A DNA stretch of 64,000 bases from Sipunculus nudus (lineage: Eukaryota > Annelida > Sipuncula > Golfingiida > Sipunculidae), in the NCBI GenBank assembly GCA_026874595.1, contig CM049310.1, forward strand, positions 49,073,558 through 49,137,557. The letters run 5' to 3'. Positions 10,379-23,731 of this stretch are shown here, one piece after another. A program made the translations under genes and the position numbers. A model generated the notes under the pieces. The model searched no databases and was not told the origin of the DNA. It saw nothing but the letters and a program-made list of their open reading frames with translations. The first letter of the stretch is position 1. The number at the start of each line of letters is the position of its first letter.

Positions 10379-12779
10379 GATGGATGAAGGAACTTCCAGA
10401 TCTGGAAGATTATCAACAGCGATTTTTGTATATCGTCAAATGTCATGCACAAATGTCATTTAAAATATTAGGTCACAAACAATTTCCTGTCCAACTGACG
10501 GCCATACAATCGACAAATAATGATAGTCATATTATTAGGTAATTGTTGTACATCAGATGTCATGCCCAGCTAACGTTGGTGCGTTTTGACAACTCATTGC
10601 CCCTCATAGTAAAACCCCTGAAGAAGAGAATACTAAGACCAGCTAGCGCGAGACAATTCACGACAGGTTGCATTTAAAGGGTATACAGACAAAAGAAACA
10701 TCACAAAGTGTTTACTAGAATGGTCACAAACCGCAACCAGACGGGAGTACAGATGTGGCCATGCCCAGTTCAAGTGGTAACCAAAAGCCATGGTTAAAGA
10801 GGAACAAGTGATATCAGGGAAAGTATTAATTAAGCTGCCATGTCTTCAGTTATTTCTTTAACGAATCCATTACCAGCGCTGGTTAGGCATGTTCCGCAAA
10901 CAATGTTAATTGTTATGATAATTGTGATTATGTGGCTATTCATGTATTCTTAATCTTCTTATTCCAGTTATTCCTATTATCTTTTTTCTTCTTATTTTTT
11001 ATTATAACTATGCCTATACTGCTATTTAATTTTTAATCTTATCATTAGTATTCTTATTATTCCTACTCTACCTCCTTTTCTTCTTCTTCTTCTTATTATT
11101 ATTATTACATTATAAAGTAAACTGCGCCTTCACATGGTATTTTCAAACTTCTAAACGCAAGTTGTGTTATATTAATTCCTGCATCTGTGCGTTCGAAACT
11201 GGCTGGGGTTCGGCTGGGCACTTTTTGTTGAACCAGAGACTCTGTTTAAAGAGGCGCCATGGGGATATTCCGGCACATATGTTCAGAGTGTGGCAGGCCT
11301 TGTGCGGTAATTTCCAAGAGACCATTTTGTGTTATAAATTGTTGTGTAAAACATGAGCTATGAATTAAGAAGATCTAATTTGCCTTCGGATATTGTTCAT
11401 ATTCTTTCAGACTTTTCGGGAACAGCAGGTGAGGGCCTAAGCGGTTGTGTTTCAGTAATTCCATTGAACAAACAGAAAGCTCAAGCATGGCACTCGATTA
11501 TGATGAATAGAGGAGCGTTGGTTACCGGGTTTTGGCCTTTGTGTAAACATCATGACACTGGCACTGTGTGGATTCATTATTACAAAGAGGTGGCAAAGTA
11601 GGAATATAGATCCGTGTGTAAAGTTAATCCTGTATCAATGTGCTTGTTATGAGATGTTCATTGGTGTGAGGAGACCTTTCAGCTTATTTATCAATACGTG
11701 GGGTTTCGAGGGTCAATATGAAACTTCCTCAATGACAGCCTCCAGGACACCTGCTTGCATTGCCAAGTTTATACATTAAAACACACTGTTACATATACAT
11801 TCATACATATATAAATTCATTACACTTGTTTGCGTCAGAGCGAGAAAGTTTTCATGTAAATCATAATTTCTATTTGAACCTCATCTCTGCCTAGTTGTTG
11901 GTATTCAAGAATATTTATATTCTGTAAAAGTAAGAAAGGGAGGAAGGAGGGCTGAAAAATTAAAGTGAAATATTTGTTTATTTGTATGAGATATGTTTAA
12001 GCGGTTATAGTTTGTGTTATGCAATGACTACAGGTTTAGGTTATATTTTTAAACAAATATAAAAAATGCTCCGTGGAAAAAAAATATAATAAATGGAAGT
12101 CAATAAATATAAGTTTTGTGTTTAAAGCAGAAATGTCAAAAGTAGTGTGTTATCACAGAAATCTTAATTTTCATGTTAGATGTCTTTTTGATGTTAAACT
12201 TTGGATGTAGTAGTTTTTTTATTCGCAAAGCCTCCTTTACCATTCCTTTAGCCGTTCGATCCTCTGACATTTTCTCTTGTGTTTTGACCATTTTTTGCAT
12301 GAATCTGGTTGACAAAAATAACGATTTTTTAGATCAGGTTTAGAATGTGCCCTTTCCTCCATACATTTAGTCTGCCATGCACGATTGGCAATTATAGTTA
12401 AATTCATAGTATTTTTCAAGTTTAATTTTCAACATTTGCTCAATTGAAATACTTTCAAGGTCTTTGAATATAAGTTCGTTGGGTTTTCAATTATTGTTAA
12501 GCTGGTAAGAATCTTGAATATGCTTGAATTAACGCAAGAAACGGTTAGACGTATGCAAAGCATATTCAGTGAATGCATATAATAATTTTATTTTTTTTTC
12601 ATATCGCCTGTAAATACCACATATAACTTGATAGTATTTTCAATAGTTCCGAGAATATTTTATGATTTTCCAATGGAATAAGGTATCAATACGCTTCAAA
12701 GGTCCGATTGCAAGGAAAATCAAATTGGTCTCTTCTAAAATTACATTCAATGTATGATCGCAACAATAGTTTCGTGCAA

Positions 12780-13110
12780 TAGGCCGGCAAAGACCAGGGG
12801 TAAATTTATCCTGTTACGTCATTGGTGCACGTGTATTACGCAAAACAGAGTGTACCATTTCAGATCCTGGCCGACTTGTCCCTGAAAACTCAACCAGATT
12901 ATTGTTCAGAGGGCCAGCGGTAAACCACCTTGCCGTCAGTAAGCTACCGGGTCTTGCGTAATGTTACAATGACGCCACAGGGAAAGGTCCAGCCGGCGGA
13001 GTAATACAATACAGCGATCGGTGTTGATCAGCTTGCTCCGGATTATGTTTGTCAACTGGATTAACGTGGCATTCAGTAAACACACCAGCAAACCTTGAAC
13101 ATGAACAACA
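12780..13110. promoter_or_regulatory. Candidate intronic enhancer with paired GGATTA sites
   Basis: A GC-richer, high-complexity island in AT-rich surroundings without a supported open frame. It carries two GGATTA sites (13040-13045 and 13058-13063) 18 bp apart, the K50-homeodomain (OTX/CRX) core. OTX-type factors regulate NR2E3 and photoreceptor genes in vertebrates, which makes the location interesting, but the link is inference. Confidence 0.25.
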
Positions 13111-14489
13111 TGCGGTCCAGTTCCCAAAATAATATTACCTCACAATGTGAAATACCAGTGAAGTATAACCCCAAAATTTTCCAAAAAGTAGTGACAAACG
13201 AAATGAAACGGGTATATAGGCCACGCATTTATAAAAAAATACCTGCAGCTTCACTAGTCCATTAACCATCCAAATTGTTTAGCTATCATATATGACATAC
13301 TTATTCAAAAAGTTACCTGTCCCCCTCTTTGCCATTGCTGGCAGAGCTGATATTATAATGAATTGCTCGAGTGCAGCGAAACTGACAGGTTTATATTGAA
13401 ATGTATTGTTCCTGTTGGTCTCACTTTTCCCAATTTGAAAATACCTAAAAACAACTTCAGTAATGCATTTGAATATATTCTTGTTCTTTTATAAATGCTT
13501 AAAATTCCACTTCATTTAACTTTTCCGAAAAACTGCTTGCAGATGATGCAGAAATATAACACAGATGTAAAGATAAGTAAGAGAGATATATAAAGAGATG
13601 TAACAGTCTGAGGAGACATACGCAATGAGGAGATAAAATACAGATATGAGTGGATATGCGTCCTAATATGCAAAGATATGCTAGATATAAGGAGATGTAT
13701 CTCGAAATATACAGAGGTTTAACGGAGCTTCGAGATATATATGCTTAGAGATGTGCAGAGATATACGCAGAGATATATGAGAGATGATAACAAACATGGC
13801 ATTCTCAAGACTACGGAGATGCGGGTTCAGCGATGTGCACAGGTACAACAGAAATGGAAAGGGATATAGTAAATGTTTACAGCTGTACAGAGATATGCCA
13901 GAAATGCGAAGATAAACATGTATATGATAGTTTACATATGTGCCTAAATATAACACATGCATGCGATGGACAAAGGTAATCCGATATTCACTCATTAGGT
14001 CATGCTTTGTGCGAAACACATCTTAACTGAACAACATTCCGGATATGTATTCTGGGTGAAACATTCGGGAAAAGTCTTCACAAAATTCTTTGAAAGGGAA
14101 TGGGGAAATTAATGCTTAAAGAAGTAGAGACTTACGTATACATTACGTATTCATAATTTGATTTTACTCGCATCATAACTAAATACTAAAGGGACTTGTT
14201 CCGTATAAGTGACCTCTTCCTATGGAGTACCAAATCTTTTCTGTTAAAACTGTTTTTCAGTCATGTTAACTATATGAACACTGACATCTAAAGTTCGTCA
14301 GAAAATTATTAAAACCGCGTGCATGGTATATGGTTTTCCGTACACAACCCGTTAATTTACTTACATATATATTATAAGGACACACACACTTCTACGGATT
14401 TACCAGCTTGCGTCTTTCACATGATAAGTACTGTAAGTTCGAAAACTGGGTGGTGCTACTATCGGTATCCCAGATACGCCGAGTCACGA

Positions 14490-14509
14490 TGACGTCATAC
14501 CAAAGGTCA
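14490..14509. promoter_or_regulatory. Palindromic CRE next to an AGGTCA half site
   Basis: A perfect cyclic-AMP response element TGACGTCA (14490-14497) is followed 4 bp later by AAAGGTCA (14502-14509), an extended nuclear-receptor half site. It lies in the putative first intron of the receptor gene. Motif content is seen directly; function is inferred. Confidence 0.25.
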
Positions 14510-16760
14510 TTGATCACCATGCAATTTTCACCTCAAGATGGGTGAAATGTCGTGTTGAAAGAGAGCAGACCAAAGGCTGCATAGGAATTCTATCAATTAT
14601 TAATGAAGTTTATGCAAATGATAAAACATAACATCAAAGGAGTGAGAATGTTCTGTTAGTAAAACCCAACAACATAAACCGAAGAATTGTGTACATGTGT
14701 ACAATTTAGAATTTCTTCCCCTACTGCACAGAAGAACAGAAAAAATTACAGACAAACAAACACTCGGCATGCATGAATACATGAAAAAGTCACGAGGGCT
14801 TCCCGCAGTTTCAAACAGACAGACTAAATAGACAGTTTGTTAAAAAACGTGTTAGGGAGCGGGGTTTTATATATTGACATTTTTATGAGATCTTGTTAAC
14901 GCTGACTTGAAGAGTATAAAGCCTAGGCAGCTTTAACCTATGTTTCCAGCATATCTGGAGGTGTGCAGGTGCGTGGGAATAGTGCCGCTGTGAGATCAAA
15001 AATCGCCATCAAGTTAGTCGACGTACCATAGGGTCGTGATCAGAACGGGTGGCCCGATCTAAGGACAACATGGGAGGGTTATGGCGGAGAACATGGGACC
15101 CCTGATCGTACGCGAGTACTACAGATTTAGAGCTAAAGTACAGCCTGATAACAACGATTTTCACTGGAGTTGCGCGTGCCGCATGCGCCACCGAATTTTT
15201 AATCATAAAATGCTGTGGTGGTGTCGTATTTTTTATTTGATAGGTTATATGATAAACGATATTCACTTTTATACACCTAATGTTCACCTGTAAACGTTTC
15301 GGTGGTAACTCATGCAAAGTTTAATGTACATTTGTATTAAATATATTTTTTTTTTAAAATGAGTAACATTTTCATGAACAAATGGCGATAATTAATAGCC
15401 ATAGTTGTCGAATGCTTTCGGTCTAGACACTGGTCTTGGTTCAACCTGACAACTGCAGATTCAACATATAAATGATTTTTTTTTTAATGTCATAAGATTA
15501 AATAATTTCCGTAACTCGGAACCCTGAGAGGGCGCTACAGCATAATATTTCATCAGGTTAACAAGAAGCCCACATGTAATTAGAGTATGGAGTCTATTTT
15601 ATTATCGGGATTCATTGCAAGTTATGTCGTCCAAAATTCATCAATACACCATCTAAACGTCCTGATTCTGCCACCCCTAGATTAAACACATATACGCAAA
15701 TGTTGGTGATTTTTTTTTTGTTGGAATTTTTTTTTCATAAATTATGCTCACTTAGTTCCTGATTGATATGGACATCAATTATACACACAGACATGTGTTC
15801 ACCCTACCTCATTTATGAATTCATAATTAAACTTATTATCAGATATCAACACAGGGTCTGAATTCGCACTCGTTTACACTCTATGTTTTTGAATATATGC
15901 ATGGAGGAAGATCCCCAAAATAATATAAAAAACAAGGTAAAATAAAGAAATGTATTAACTTTTAATCGATCACAGAATAAAAATAAATAAATCCGGATTA
16001 ATAAATCATAACTTGATTAACGGGAAAAAATACTTTGATTTACATTTTAATACAAATATTCGTGAAAATGGAACTTTTTTCGGCTGTTAACATAATCACG
16101 ATCTTGTTGCAATACATGTATGATGTGGAATGATTCGATTCATTCAGCAAGCTAATTAATTGTTTTATAGCGTGTGTTTTAAATTAATAAGTATTGCCTA
16201 CATTTAGATAAACCACTATAGGTGCACTCACTGAAGTTTAAAAGAACGAGGGGAAAAGAAACATATTAAATACATGCAAAATCATGTGAGCACTTGTGCT
16301 TACGCCTAACTTTAAAATATAGATAACCATCTGTGTATATATGTGTATAAATGTCTGCATCCTACATATATCGCCTTTGTATCCCCGCATGTGTATATGC
16401 ATTTCTGAATTTTATAAATGTTTTACATGCATAGAGTACACATATGCGTGTGGTACTTGATATTGTCTGTATATATGTATATATAAATGTATATATATAT
16501 TTGTGTGTATGTGTCTAACTTAGGGTGTGTGTGTGTACTAAAAATTTTTAAAGAGAGTTCTTTATATTATATTATATCATATTATATACCATCAATTTAT
16601 AAATCATCAAATTATATAATAGAAATAATTATATATATTATAAATATAGTATTATATAATATAATATAATTTCCATAGGTATTTAGTATGTAAATATTTA
16701 ACATATGCAGAAAGAGTAAGTTTCAAGCAGATAATAAATGTATACAGAACGGGTTCTCAC

Positions 16761-17000
16761 CTGAGAGCAGCGTGGCCTTGCACCACTTAAGCTAGAGTAG
16801 TTTGTAAACTGTTGTAACGTGTGTCCTGGGCTGACGGCAGGTGTACATGCGCTACTCTCCACAAGACAAGTGTTCCTCTACTATAAGATGATGCTGTATA
16901 AATCTTGCCTCATTTCATCCATGTGAAACTGACCAGGTGCCAGCATTTCCCCCTCGTGATCCTATTGGCTGAGCGCGCCCGGTAAGGGGTCTCCGATTGG
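16761..17000 (-). promoter_or_regulatory. Candidate promoter and non-coding first exon of the receptor gene
   Basis: Read on the minus strand, two CCAAT boxes in the context CAGCCAAT (17000-16996 and 16968-16964) lie in a CG-containing segment. About 200 bp later comes an excellent 5' splice site CTCAG|GTGAGA, with the exon ending at 16761. The stretch between has no long open frame, so it would be 5' UTR. A TATAAAT at 16897-16903 faces the plus strand, so the element could also drive rightward transcription. It is the best promoter-like segment upstream of the receptor gene; no RNA evidence is available here. Confidence 0.35.
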
Positions 17001-17638
17001 CTGGTCTCGACAATACCAACGGAAGCAAACAGTTGCCTTCGAAAAGGCACGTGCAATCATTAATTTGGCTGTTCGGCTGTCGTGGATGGTGTTTTCATTT
17101 GACCGTGCGGCACGGTCAATAATCCCGTTCATCATGAAATAAGCTTGTTACCAAGCTTCACTGATTATGAGTTAGTTGATTAGCTCAACCTATTCAAATT
17201 ACATAACACCGGGTTAATACGCTCGCAACGTGGGGTAATAAACATTTTTACCTTTATTTGAAACACGCGGCATTATGACTTCAGGAAAATTAATGCATGA
17301 AATTAATACACCGTCACAAGTGTAAATGATATTTTTGTTTTAAATACAGTAAACTATTCAAAGGACACAGCATACATTGCACCGATGAAAATACCGAATA
17401 TTTAAATTTATATTTAAATAAATTTATTGGAAAGGATGAATGCTTTTATAAATGTACTTTTCTAAACACGAAAAAGTGGATTCTGTGGAAAAAAATATGT
17501 TATTACACTGTAAAGGTAACGCGACTTCCAGCTTCGCCGTATTATAACCGTACTCTGTCAAACAGAACTGGGTATTTATTAAAGTATAATAATTCAGATA
17601 AATGACACAACAGATGTAGAAATACATGTACAATCAAT

Positions 17639-17678
<40 letters not shown>

Positions 17679-20240
17679 TGCTTCAATATATTGGGGTATA
17701 GAAATATATCTAAACTATATACAAGTTTATTAGTTTTACATATCCGTGCAAGTTTCTATGAATACTAACATTCTAATACGAATGTTTTGTCATTTTGAAA
17801 GAGTGGCGAGATCCGCTGCAGTTTTTACAATACAGACACTTGGGGGAGGGGGGTGCTAACGCAATTCATGTATATAAACAAACAGCAACAACGAGATATA
17901 CTTGCGTATAGTAGCGCGTGTTGTCTCAAGGATTAAGGTCTAAGACTGTGAAATCACATAATTAGTACCAAAAATGATCATGAAACCTTACAGAACAACA
18001 GGCACATCTATCTACACATCTATAGAGAGTGAAACCACTGGTCTCAGCATCCGAGATGAAAGACCCGGAGAATTTACTCACAGCGGGCCTCTAAATACTT
18101 TATTTGCTTCTTTAGTACAAGCTTTCACGGAAGCTTTGAACTCAACAATTTCTATTCTTACTCCTAAAAGGTTTTAACCGACTTGGTCGCAAACACCAAC
18201 TAAGTGAAAATACATCAGCGGGACCGGAGTTAATTAGGACCTTCCTTGATTGCAATTAACCGTACCCACGGGAGCAAAAGGCAGCCCAAAATGCTCGCTG
18301 AGCTGTGCGCCCAGTGTGTGGCGTAATTAGCTCTCATCATGCGGGGTTACGCAGCAATTAGCCACTTTGTTTAAGCCTCATTTCTCCTCGGGAGTGACCA
18401 AATGGTAAATCTGGTTCTGTTGTGCTGGATTCGTACAAACGCTCTCACCTGTCCAGGTGGTAAGTCATTAAGTCAATATAAGCTGCCTTCACAGGGTAAC
18501 CACAGAGGGGGCTTATGCCTCGTGTATAAACACACCATGTGACTTTTAACAATTGAGCTCAAAAGTGCAATACTGACGGATACCTGGATGAAGTAATCAT
18601 GTATCATACGGGCACTCAAGGTACATGCCATTTGCAGGTGTTATCCTATAAAGTCATAGTTATATAATGATATTTATCATTGGAAAAACACTAATTATTT
18701 GTATATTGGCGTAATCTGACATATATTTGTAGGAGAAAAAATAATAGTAATAAAGATTTTAATAATTCATATTTTTGTAAACCAGGGTCACCTGTTCACA
18801 AGTGCATTACAATGCTGTTGTACGCAGGTACACAATTACAGAGTTCAACAAAAAAAAAAAATCAGTATCACGCTTATCGATAAATAAGGTCTGTCGAGTA
18901 CTCCATTTCTATATTTGCATGAACCTAATTATATGATTTATGAGAATTTTATTTTCAGGTATGCAGTAACCGATGCCCTCGGAGAAGCAGATTTACAAAC
19001 ACGATAACTTTGGCATCGTTCAAAAGTTCGGATTGTGAAACAACTGTCTTGAGAATAGTTTTTATTGGTATTATCTATAAATGCACACCGTTCATCTGTA
19101 TAACAAAAGCGATATCATCGTCCAATTCGACCACCTGATATTCGTTCAGATGAATTGTTACGTGTTGGTTGGACGGGTCTGAGTTGGCCTTCCCCCATTT
19201 GGAAAATTCCAAGGTAGTGGGGTCGGAGTATGGAGATTTAAAACTTAAAGAAAAAATATCTCTCTGGTATTTGCAAATTACCATTATAACTCAGGTCTCT
19301 GGTAATCTAATGAAATTACAATGTCAAATATCAATCCAACCTTAATTACCACACACAGGAGATATTGTATATTGAATCGTTCATATATATATATGGAATG
19401 ACAATATATGCAGATATGTTTTTTTTTGTGTATACGTTTGTGTCTGTATGCAATCAGGCAATAATCCCGTAAATTACGTATAATTGCAGATTAAGGGGTA
19501 AAATGCAGGTTGAGGAAAACAAATACGATGTAAACGCCATTGTAATCAATAAAAAGTGGAAGGGGGGGGGGGGTCATGTCTATACTTATCAATAGTGCAA
19601 TATGTTTTCAAGCGCAAACATCTCGGCTGAAACCTCTTCAACCCCCTGTTTAAATAACAGTTTAAAACAATTAGCTTTCTGCCATTGCAACTCTTCTTGC
19701 CATAAGAACCGCAGTGTAAACTGTCCATAGTGGGCAGCATTAGAGTAAACGCCACTGAACGATATGGAGGGGTGTGTCAACACCTGTGAGATGGGGTGTG
19801 ACCCGGGTTATATGTCGCACAGAAAACGTTTTTAACGGGCTAATGTAAACACTTACGTGTTCGGTCAATTGCAATTTGCGGCTGGTACTTCTGTATGTTA
19901 AGGGTGACCTTTGTACATTAGTAGAACTGCAAACATTTTATATATTTGAAACTAAATTTGAGGAGCGATAGTCTCTCTCCTGGCACAAGGATTATACACT
20001 AATGAGAAAAAAAGAAAGATCTCTGTATAGGTTCTGAGGATGTTCTAATTTCAAGGAGCGGTTCTTAAGAGGAGCGTTCACTCATACGAGTGTTAGTGGA
20101 TGCGGCCGAAAACGATTTCGTCACGTTAGGTTCAGTCAATTTGGGAGCTGGGCATAATTTCCTAAAGGCTAATTAAGGTTTTAATTTTGTTTTATATAAG
20201 TATAATGGTATAAGTTTGCATTCTGCTTATTTATTTTATT

Positions 20241-20300
<60 letters not shown>

Positions 20301-21429
20301 CATTTACAGTTCTTCATAATATATATATTTCATAAATGGCTATATATACAATATAAAATCAACCGTTAATTATTCAATCTTGTAATTAAAAGACCCCTTT
20401 TTCTCTGACAGGCCCATTCCCTTGGCTTTCAGCTGCTTTATATACGGACATTATATTCTATGGACCTTATTTTATGCTGACGGAGAACGCTTGGTTACAA
20501 GTTCGTGCAGTTCTACAATTTCCTTAGAATAAACACTGTATCTTATTACATCATGATCGCAGTATGTCCTTCATCTGTGGTTTGATAAAATCACATATCG
20601 CGTTTTATAGATATTTTTAGTGACAGACTGCACTGCAGCTGAAAGGAAGTAAGATACATGGATGACAATTATACGTACAACAAGGTCAGGTTGCATGAAC
20701 CCTAAAATGCCATTTTAAAAAATAAAACTAAAATATATAACAACATGTGTTATTTTTTACATTAAATAACACATATGTCCGTTCTTTCTGTTCCACATGC
20801 ACAACATTTACTGAATATTCTTCCCGTACATGTACGAGCACAAAGATTTCACTGTGCCGTTGGGGTTTCAACAAATCCGCACCAGACTGGTAGTGACACC
20901 TGGTGGCTGGATAACAATTTAATTTATGCAGATGTTGGGAAGATGTTGGTACCTCAGTAAGTTCAGCTCCGGGATCGCTCGCCCCAGGCCGTTCGTGGTG
21001 TGTATTTATGAATTACTTACGTAGGAAATCAATATGCTGTAAGTCAAAACAAGCCAGCATATGCCTTTTGGGACCAGTCCAAAAAAACTTAATTAATTGC
21101 ACCTCAGGCCATAATTTGTGTCAAAACAGAAAAAAAAGTACCTCTGCAAAATTTTATTATTACATAGATGACTTTGTGTGCAAATAAAGGGACCATCTGC
21201 GGTCATTCAGACGGCTCACCGCAATCGTATTTGTCAGCAAAATGAAATACCCATCAGGCCTTGTGTACCCTGCGGTCAAATGGTGAAAATCTTGAATGAG
21301 TGTGCCGTATGAAATTCGGATAACGCTCCTTTAGATAGATAGTCCCAAATGTCTGGAACTCGCACCCACCCAATAAACGCAGAAAATTTAAAATTAACTG
21401 AAAAATATATCTCTTTTGGGAAGCTTTTG

Positions 21430-21490
<61 letters not shown>

Positions 21491-21738
21491 TGTGTCACAT
21501 TCAAATAGAGAGGAAGTCGTGGGAGACAGAGAGGAGAGGAAAGAGGCCGAGTATGTTAATGGGTAGGGGTAGAGGTTAGGGCGAGCTTTTAAGAGAGGTA
21601 CAGAGTTTAGTTTACGTGAGGAATACGTTTTCTCTGTGTATGTTTATTATCATGTAAACGTTAATATTATTATAATATAAGTACTCTTTCTTTTTCTTCT
21701 TCTTCTTCTTCATATTATTATTATTATTATCAACATTA

Positions 21739-21799
<61 letters not shown>

Positions 21800-21908
21800 A
21801 ACTATCATTTTGATTTTAATAAAATCATTATCCTCATGAAATATTTTTTTTCTTTTTTGCTTTAATTTTTCTGAGACTACAACCTCGACAGACTACCTAA
21901 TGATGTCT

Positions 21909-21958
<50 letters not shown>

Positions 21959-22018
21959 GGGGCTATACCAATGTGGGGTATATTTTTTCTGCAATTTATG
22001 ATTGAATAACAAAATTTT
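17001..22018. other. Gene-free stretch with simple repeats
   Basis: No supported gene. Contents: (AT)n runs at about 17,640-17,677, 20,239-20,296 and 21,435-21,487; (ATT)n at 21,703-21,797; (TG)n at 21,909-21,957; poly-G at 19,563-19,572. A conserved-looking non-coding block at 18,180-18,420 is listed separately. Short open frames here lack splice signals and recognisable domains. Confidence 0.6.
18180..18420. promoter_or_regulatory. Candidate conserved non-coding element
   Basis: A 240-bp block of unusually even base composition amid AT-rich DNA, with no long open frame. It has clustered homeodomain-type cores (GTTAATTAG, GCAATTA, GTAATTAGC, GCAATTAGC) and a Sox/Fox-like CTTTGTTT. It lies upstream of the promoter candidate at 17 kb. 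This is the composition expected of a developmental enhancer, but no comparison could be made. Confidence 0.3.
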
Positions 22019-22199
22019 TATGGGCCGATCCAGGATTTAGGAAAAGGAGGGGTCCAACCCAGGAGGACTTATGACAAAACCTATAAAAAGGTCCCCGTGT
22101 CTGGAAAACTTGTCCAGGAACCCTTAAAATATTTTGGGGTGGTAGGAAAAAAGGGGGTGATTCTTGACCCCCTGGACCCCTTCGCTGGATCCGCTTGTA
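22019..22199 (+). mobile_element. MITE copy 2
   Basis: A 181-bp relative of the element at 2,985. It starts TATGGGCCGATCCAGG and ends GGATCCGCTTGTA, and has exact 5-bp flanking repeats ATTTT (22014-22018 and 22200-22204). It shares 'GGGGTCCAACCCAGGAGGACT' style interior text, in the same orientation as copy 1. Confidence 0.75.
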
Positions 22200-22584
22200 A
22201 TTTTATGGTTTAAGATCTTGAAAAATCTTCATCAAATAGCGATTTGAGAAACCAATAAGAAACCGATACCCTCAGTTCCTGGATAGCCCTTAGGCGTTCT
22301 ATTTTACAAGATTTTCTTTGTCTTTTGTTTGAATTAATTCTTTGTTTATTATTTGATTTTTTTTTCAAAATATTAAAAAAAGAAAAAGATGAAATATTAT
22401 TTTTGAGAGGCGTTCTTCTTTTGAAAAATATTTGACAAAGCCACGAATCAAGTCTCATGATTCATATATACCTGTCTCAATCAGTGTGTATTAGGTAAAC
22501 TTTAAGTCTGGGCTGGCACAACACAACAGGAACAAATCTGGTGTGGGGGCTCTGGCCAATTTACAACATAAAAGGACGATGGGT

Positions 22585-22683
22585 CAGGCGCTGCCACCTG
22601 GTTGCAAATAACATAACTAATCAATGGTTTACTGACAGGTGCTGCCACCTGGCTGCAAATAATATAACTAATCCATGGTTCTC
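22585..22683. repeat. 51-bp minisatellite, two copies
   Basis: Two units of the form CTGACAGGCGCTGCCACCTG...CTAATCCATGGTT, spaced 51 bp. They are followed by TCTTCCAGTC, which also borders the related array at 23.58 kb, so the two arrays are probably parts of one dispersed element. Confidence 0.8.
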
Positions 22684-23360
22684 TTCCAGTCACACTGCGC
22701 AGACTCGGACTCTCAAGAGTACGACACTGCTGTCTGGGGATTGTTGGAGTCAAAACCTGACTCCAATAATGCACCGCGCGGCATCAACATGTACACTGAC
22801 AGGGGAAATACACAGGTGGTGAACAGGAGCCAATGTAGTTCGTTAAAATGCGTTGGATTTTGTGTAAAGTAGTAATATAATATGTAAAACGAATTTACTT
22901 TGCGACTATTTTGCCTTATTTATTCTGTAATACCGTGGATGGCGTCTTATCGGCACTGCTGGACAGTACATTCCTCTATGGTACACTTTCCGTGTCTATG
23001 GCTACGTTTTGTGTTCATAAGACAACAGTGCACGTCACAAAGACTACACAGTGATCGGTCGCGCGTCACCTTCAAATATTTGACTGGCTTTTTTATTATC
23101 AGTTCTCAGACAAGGAATAATTCGTAAACGCTGTAATCTGTTTTGTCATATTTTAGATTGTCTCATACAAAATCAAAACAAGGTAAGGCATTACTTTTTC
23201 GCAGGTAGTCGGCGGAATAGCTCCTGCAACCTTTGGACAACTGCTTCACACGTATGAAAAATTATCCCAGAAAAAAAACATGTTGACACGGTACTGTGAC
23301 GTACTATAGGCCTAGGTGAACGTACTATACGTGGCTGAATTTCAGCAAGTTAAGGGAACC

Positions 23361-23446
23361 CACAATTTTAGCTCAGCCGACGTCTGACTATAAGCTGATA
23401 AGTAACCCGGTATATGTGCTATAGTTATGGTTAATCGTCCGTCAGT
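23361..23446 (+). repeat. Dispersed repeat related to the 63.66-63.73 kb element
   Basis: Reads TTTTAGCTCAGC, then GACTATAAG, GTGCTATAGT and CGTCCGTCAGTCCG in that order. The same order (TTTTAGCTCAGC, GACTATAAG, GAGCTATAGTCGTGG, GTCCGTCTGTCCGTCCG) appears at 63,658-63,729. Clearly the same repeat family, diverged. Confidence 0.6.
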
Positions 23447-23576
23447 CCGATAATTTCCTGTTAAATAATTTAAAGGAATTTGGTACCAGGGTACACTTGT
23501 CAAGTAGTTCGGTCCTTCCCACAGTGCCCAAACAGAAGAGTAAAAACGACCTCTGGCGGAAGGGTGCTCTTCCAGT

Positions 23577-23731
23577 CTGACAGGCGCTGCCACCTGTCTG
23601 CAAATAATATAACTAATCCATGGTTCACTGACAGGCGCTGCCACCTGGCTGCAAGTAATATAACTAATCCGTGGTCCTCTGACAGGCGCTGCCACCTGGC
23701 CGCAAATTATATAACTAATCCATGCTTCTCT
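23577..23731. repeat. 51-bp minisatellite, three copies
   Basis: Three units beginning at 23577, 23628 and 23679 (exactly 51 bp apart), each CTGACAGGCGCTGCCACCTG plus a TATAACTAATCC-type tail. The array divides evenly by three and is free of stops on the minus strand, so it creates a 238-residue open frame at 23342-24058 that is not a gene. Confidence 0.9.

Larger units (their letters stand above)
10402..16760 (-). other. Upstream region or first intron of the receptor gene
   Basis: No convincing exon. TTCTTCT/TTATTATT low-complexity tracts lie at about 10,970-11,110. A block of GAGATAT-like cryptic repeats lies at about 13,540-13,930. Higher-complexity blocks with regulatory-type motifs lie at about 12,780-13,110 and 14,455-14,530. 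If the donor at 16,760 is used with the acceptor at 10,402, all of this is one intron of about 6.36 kb. Confidence 0.4.

Noticed and set aside
10106-10463. Plus-strand open frames opposite the receptor DBD exon
   Set aside because: Antisense shadows of the conserved DBD coding sequence.
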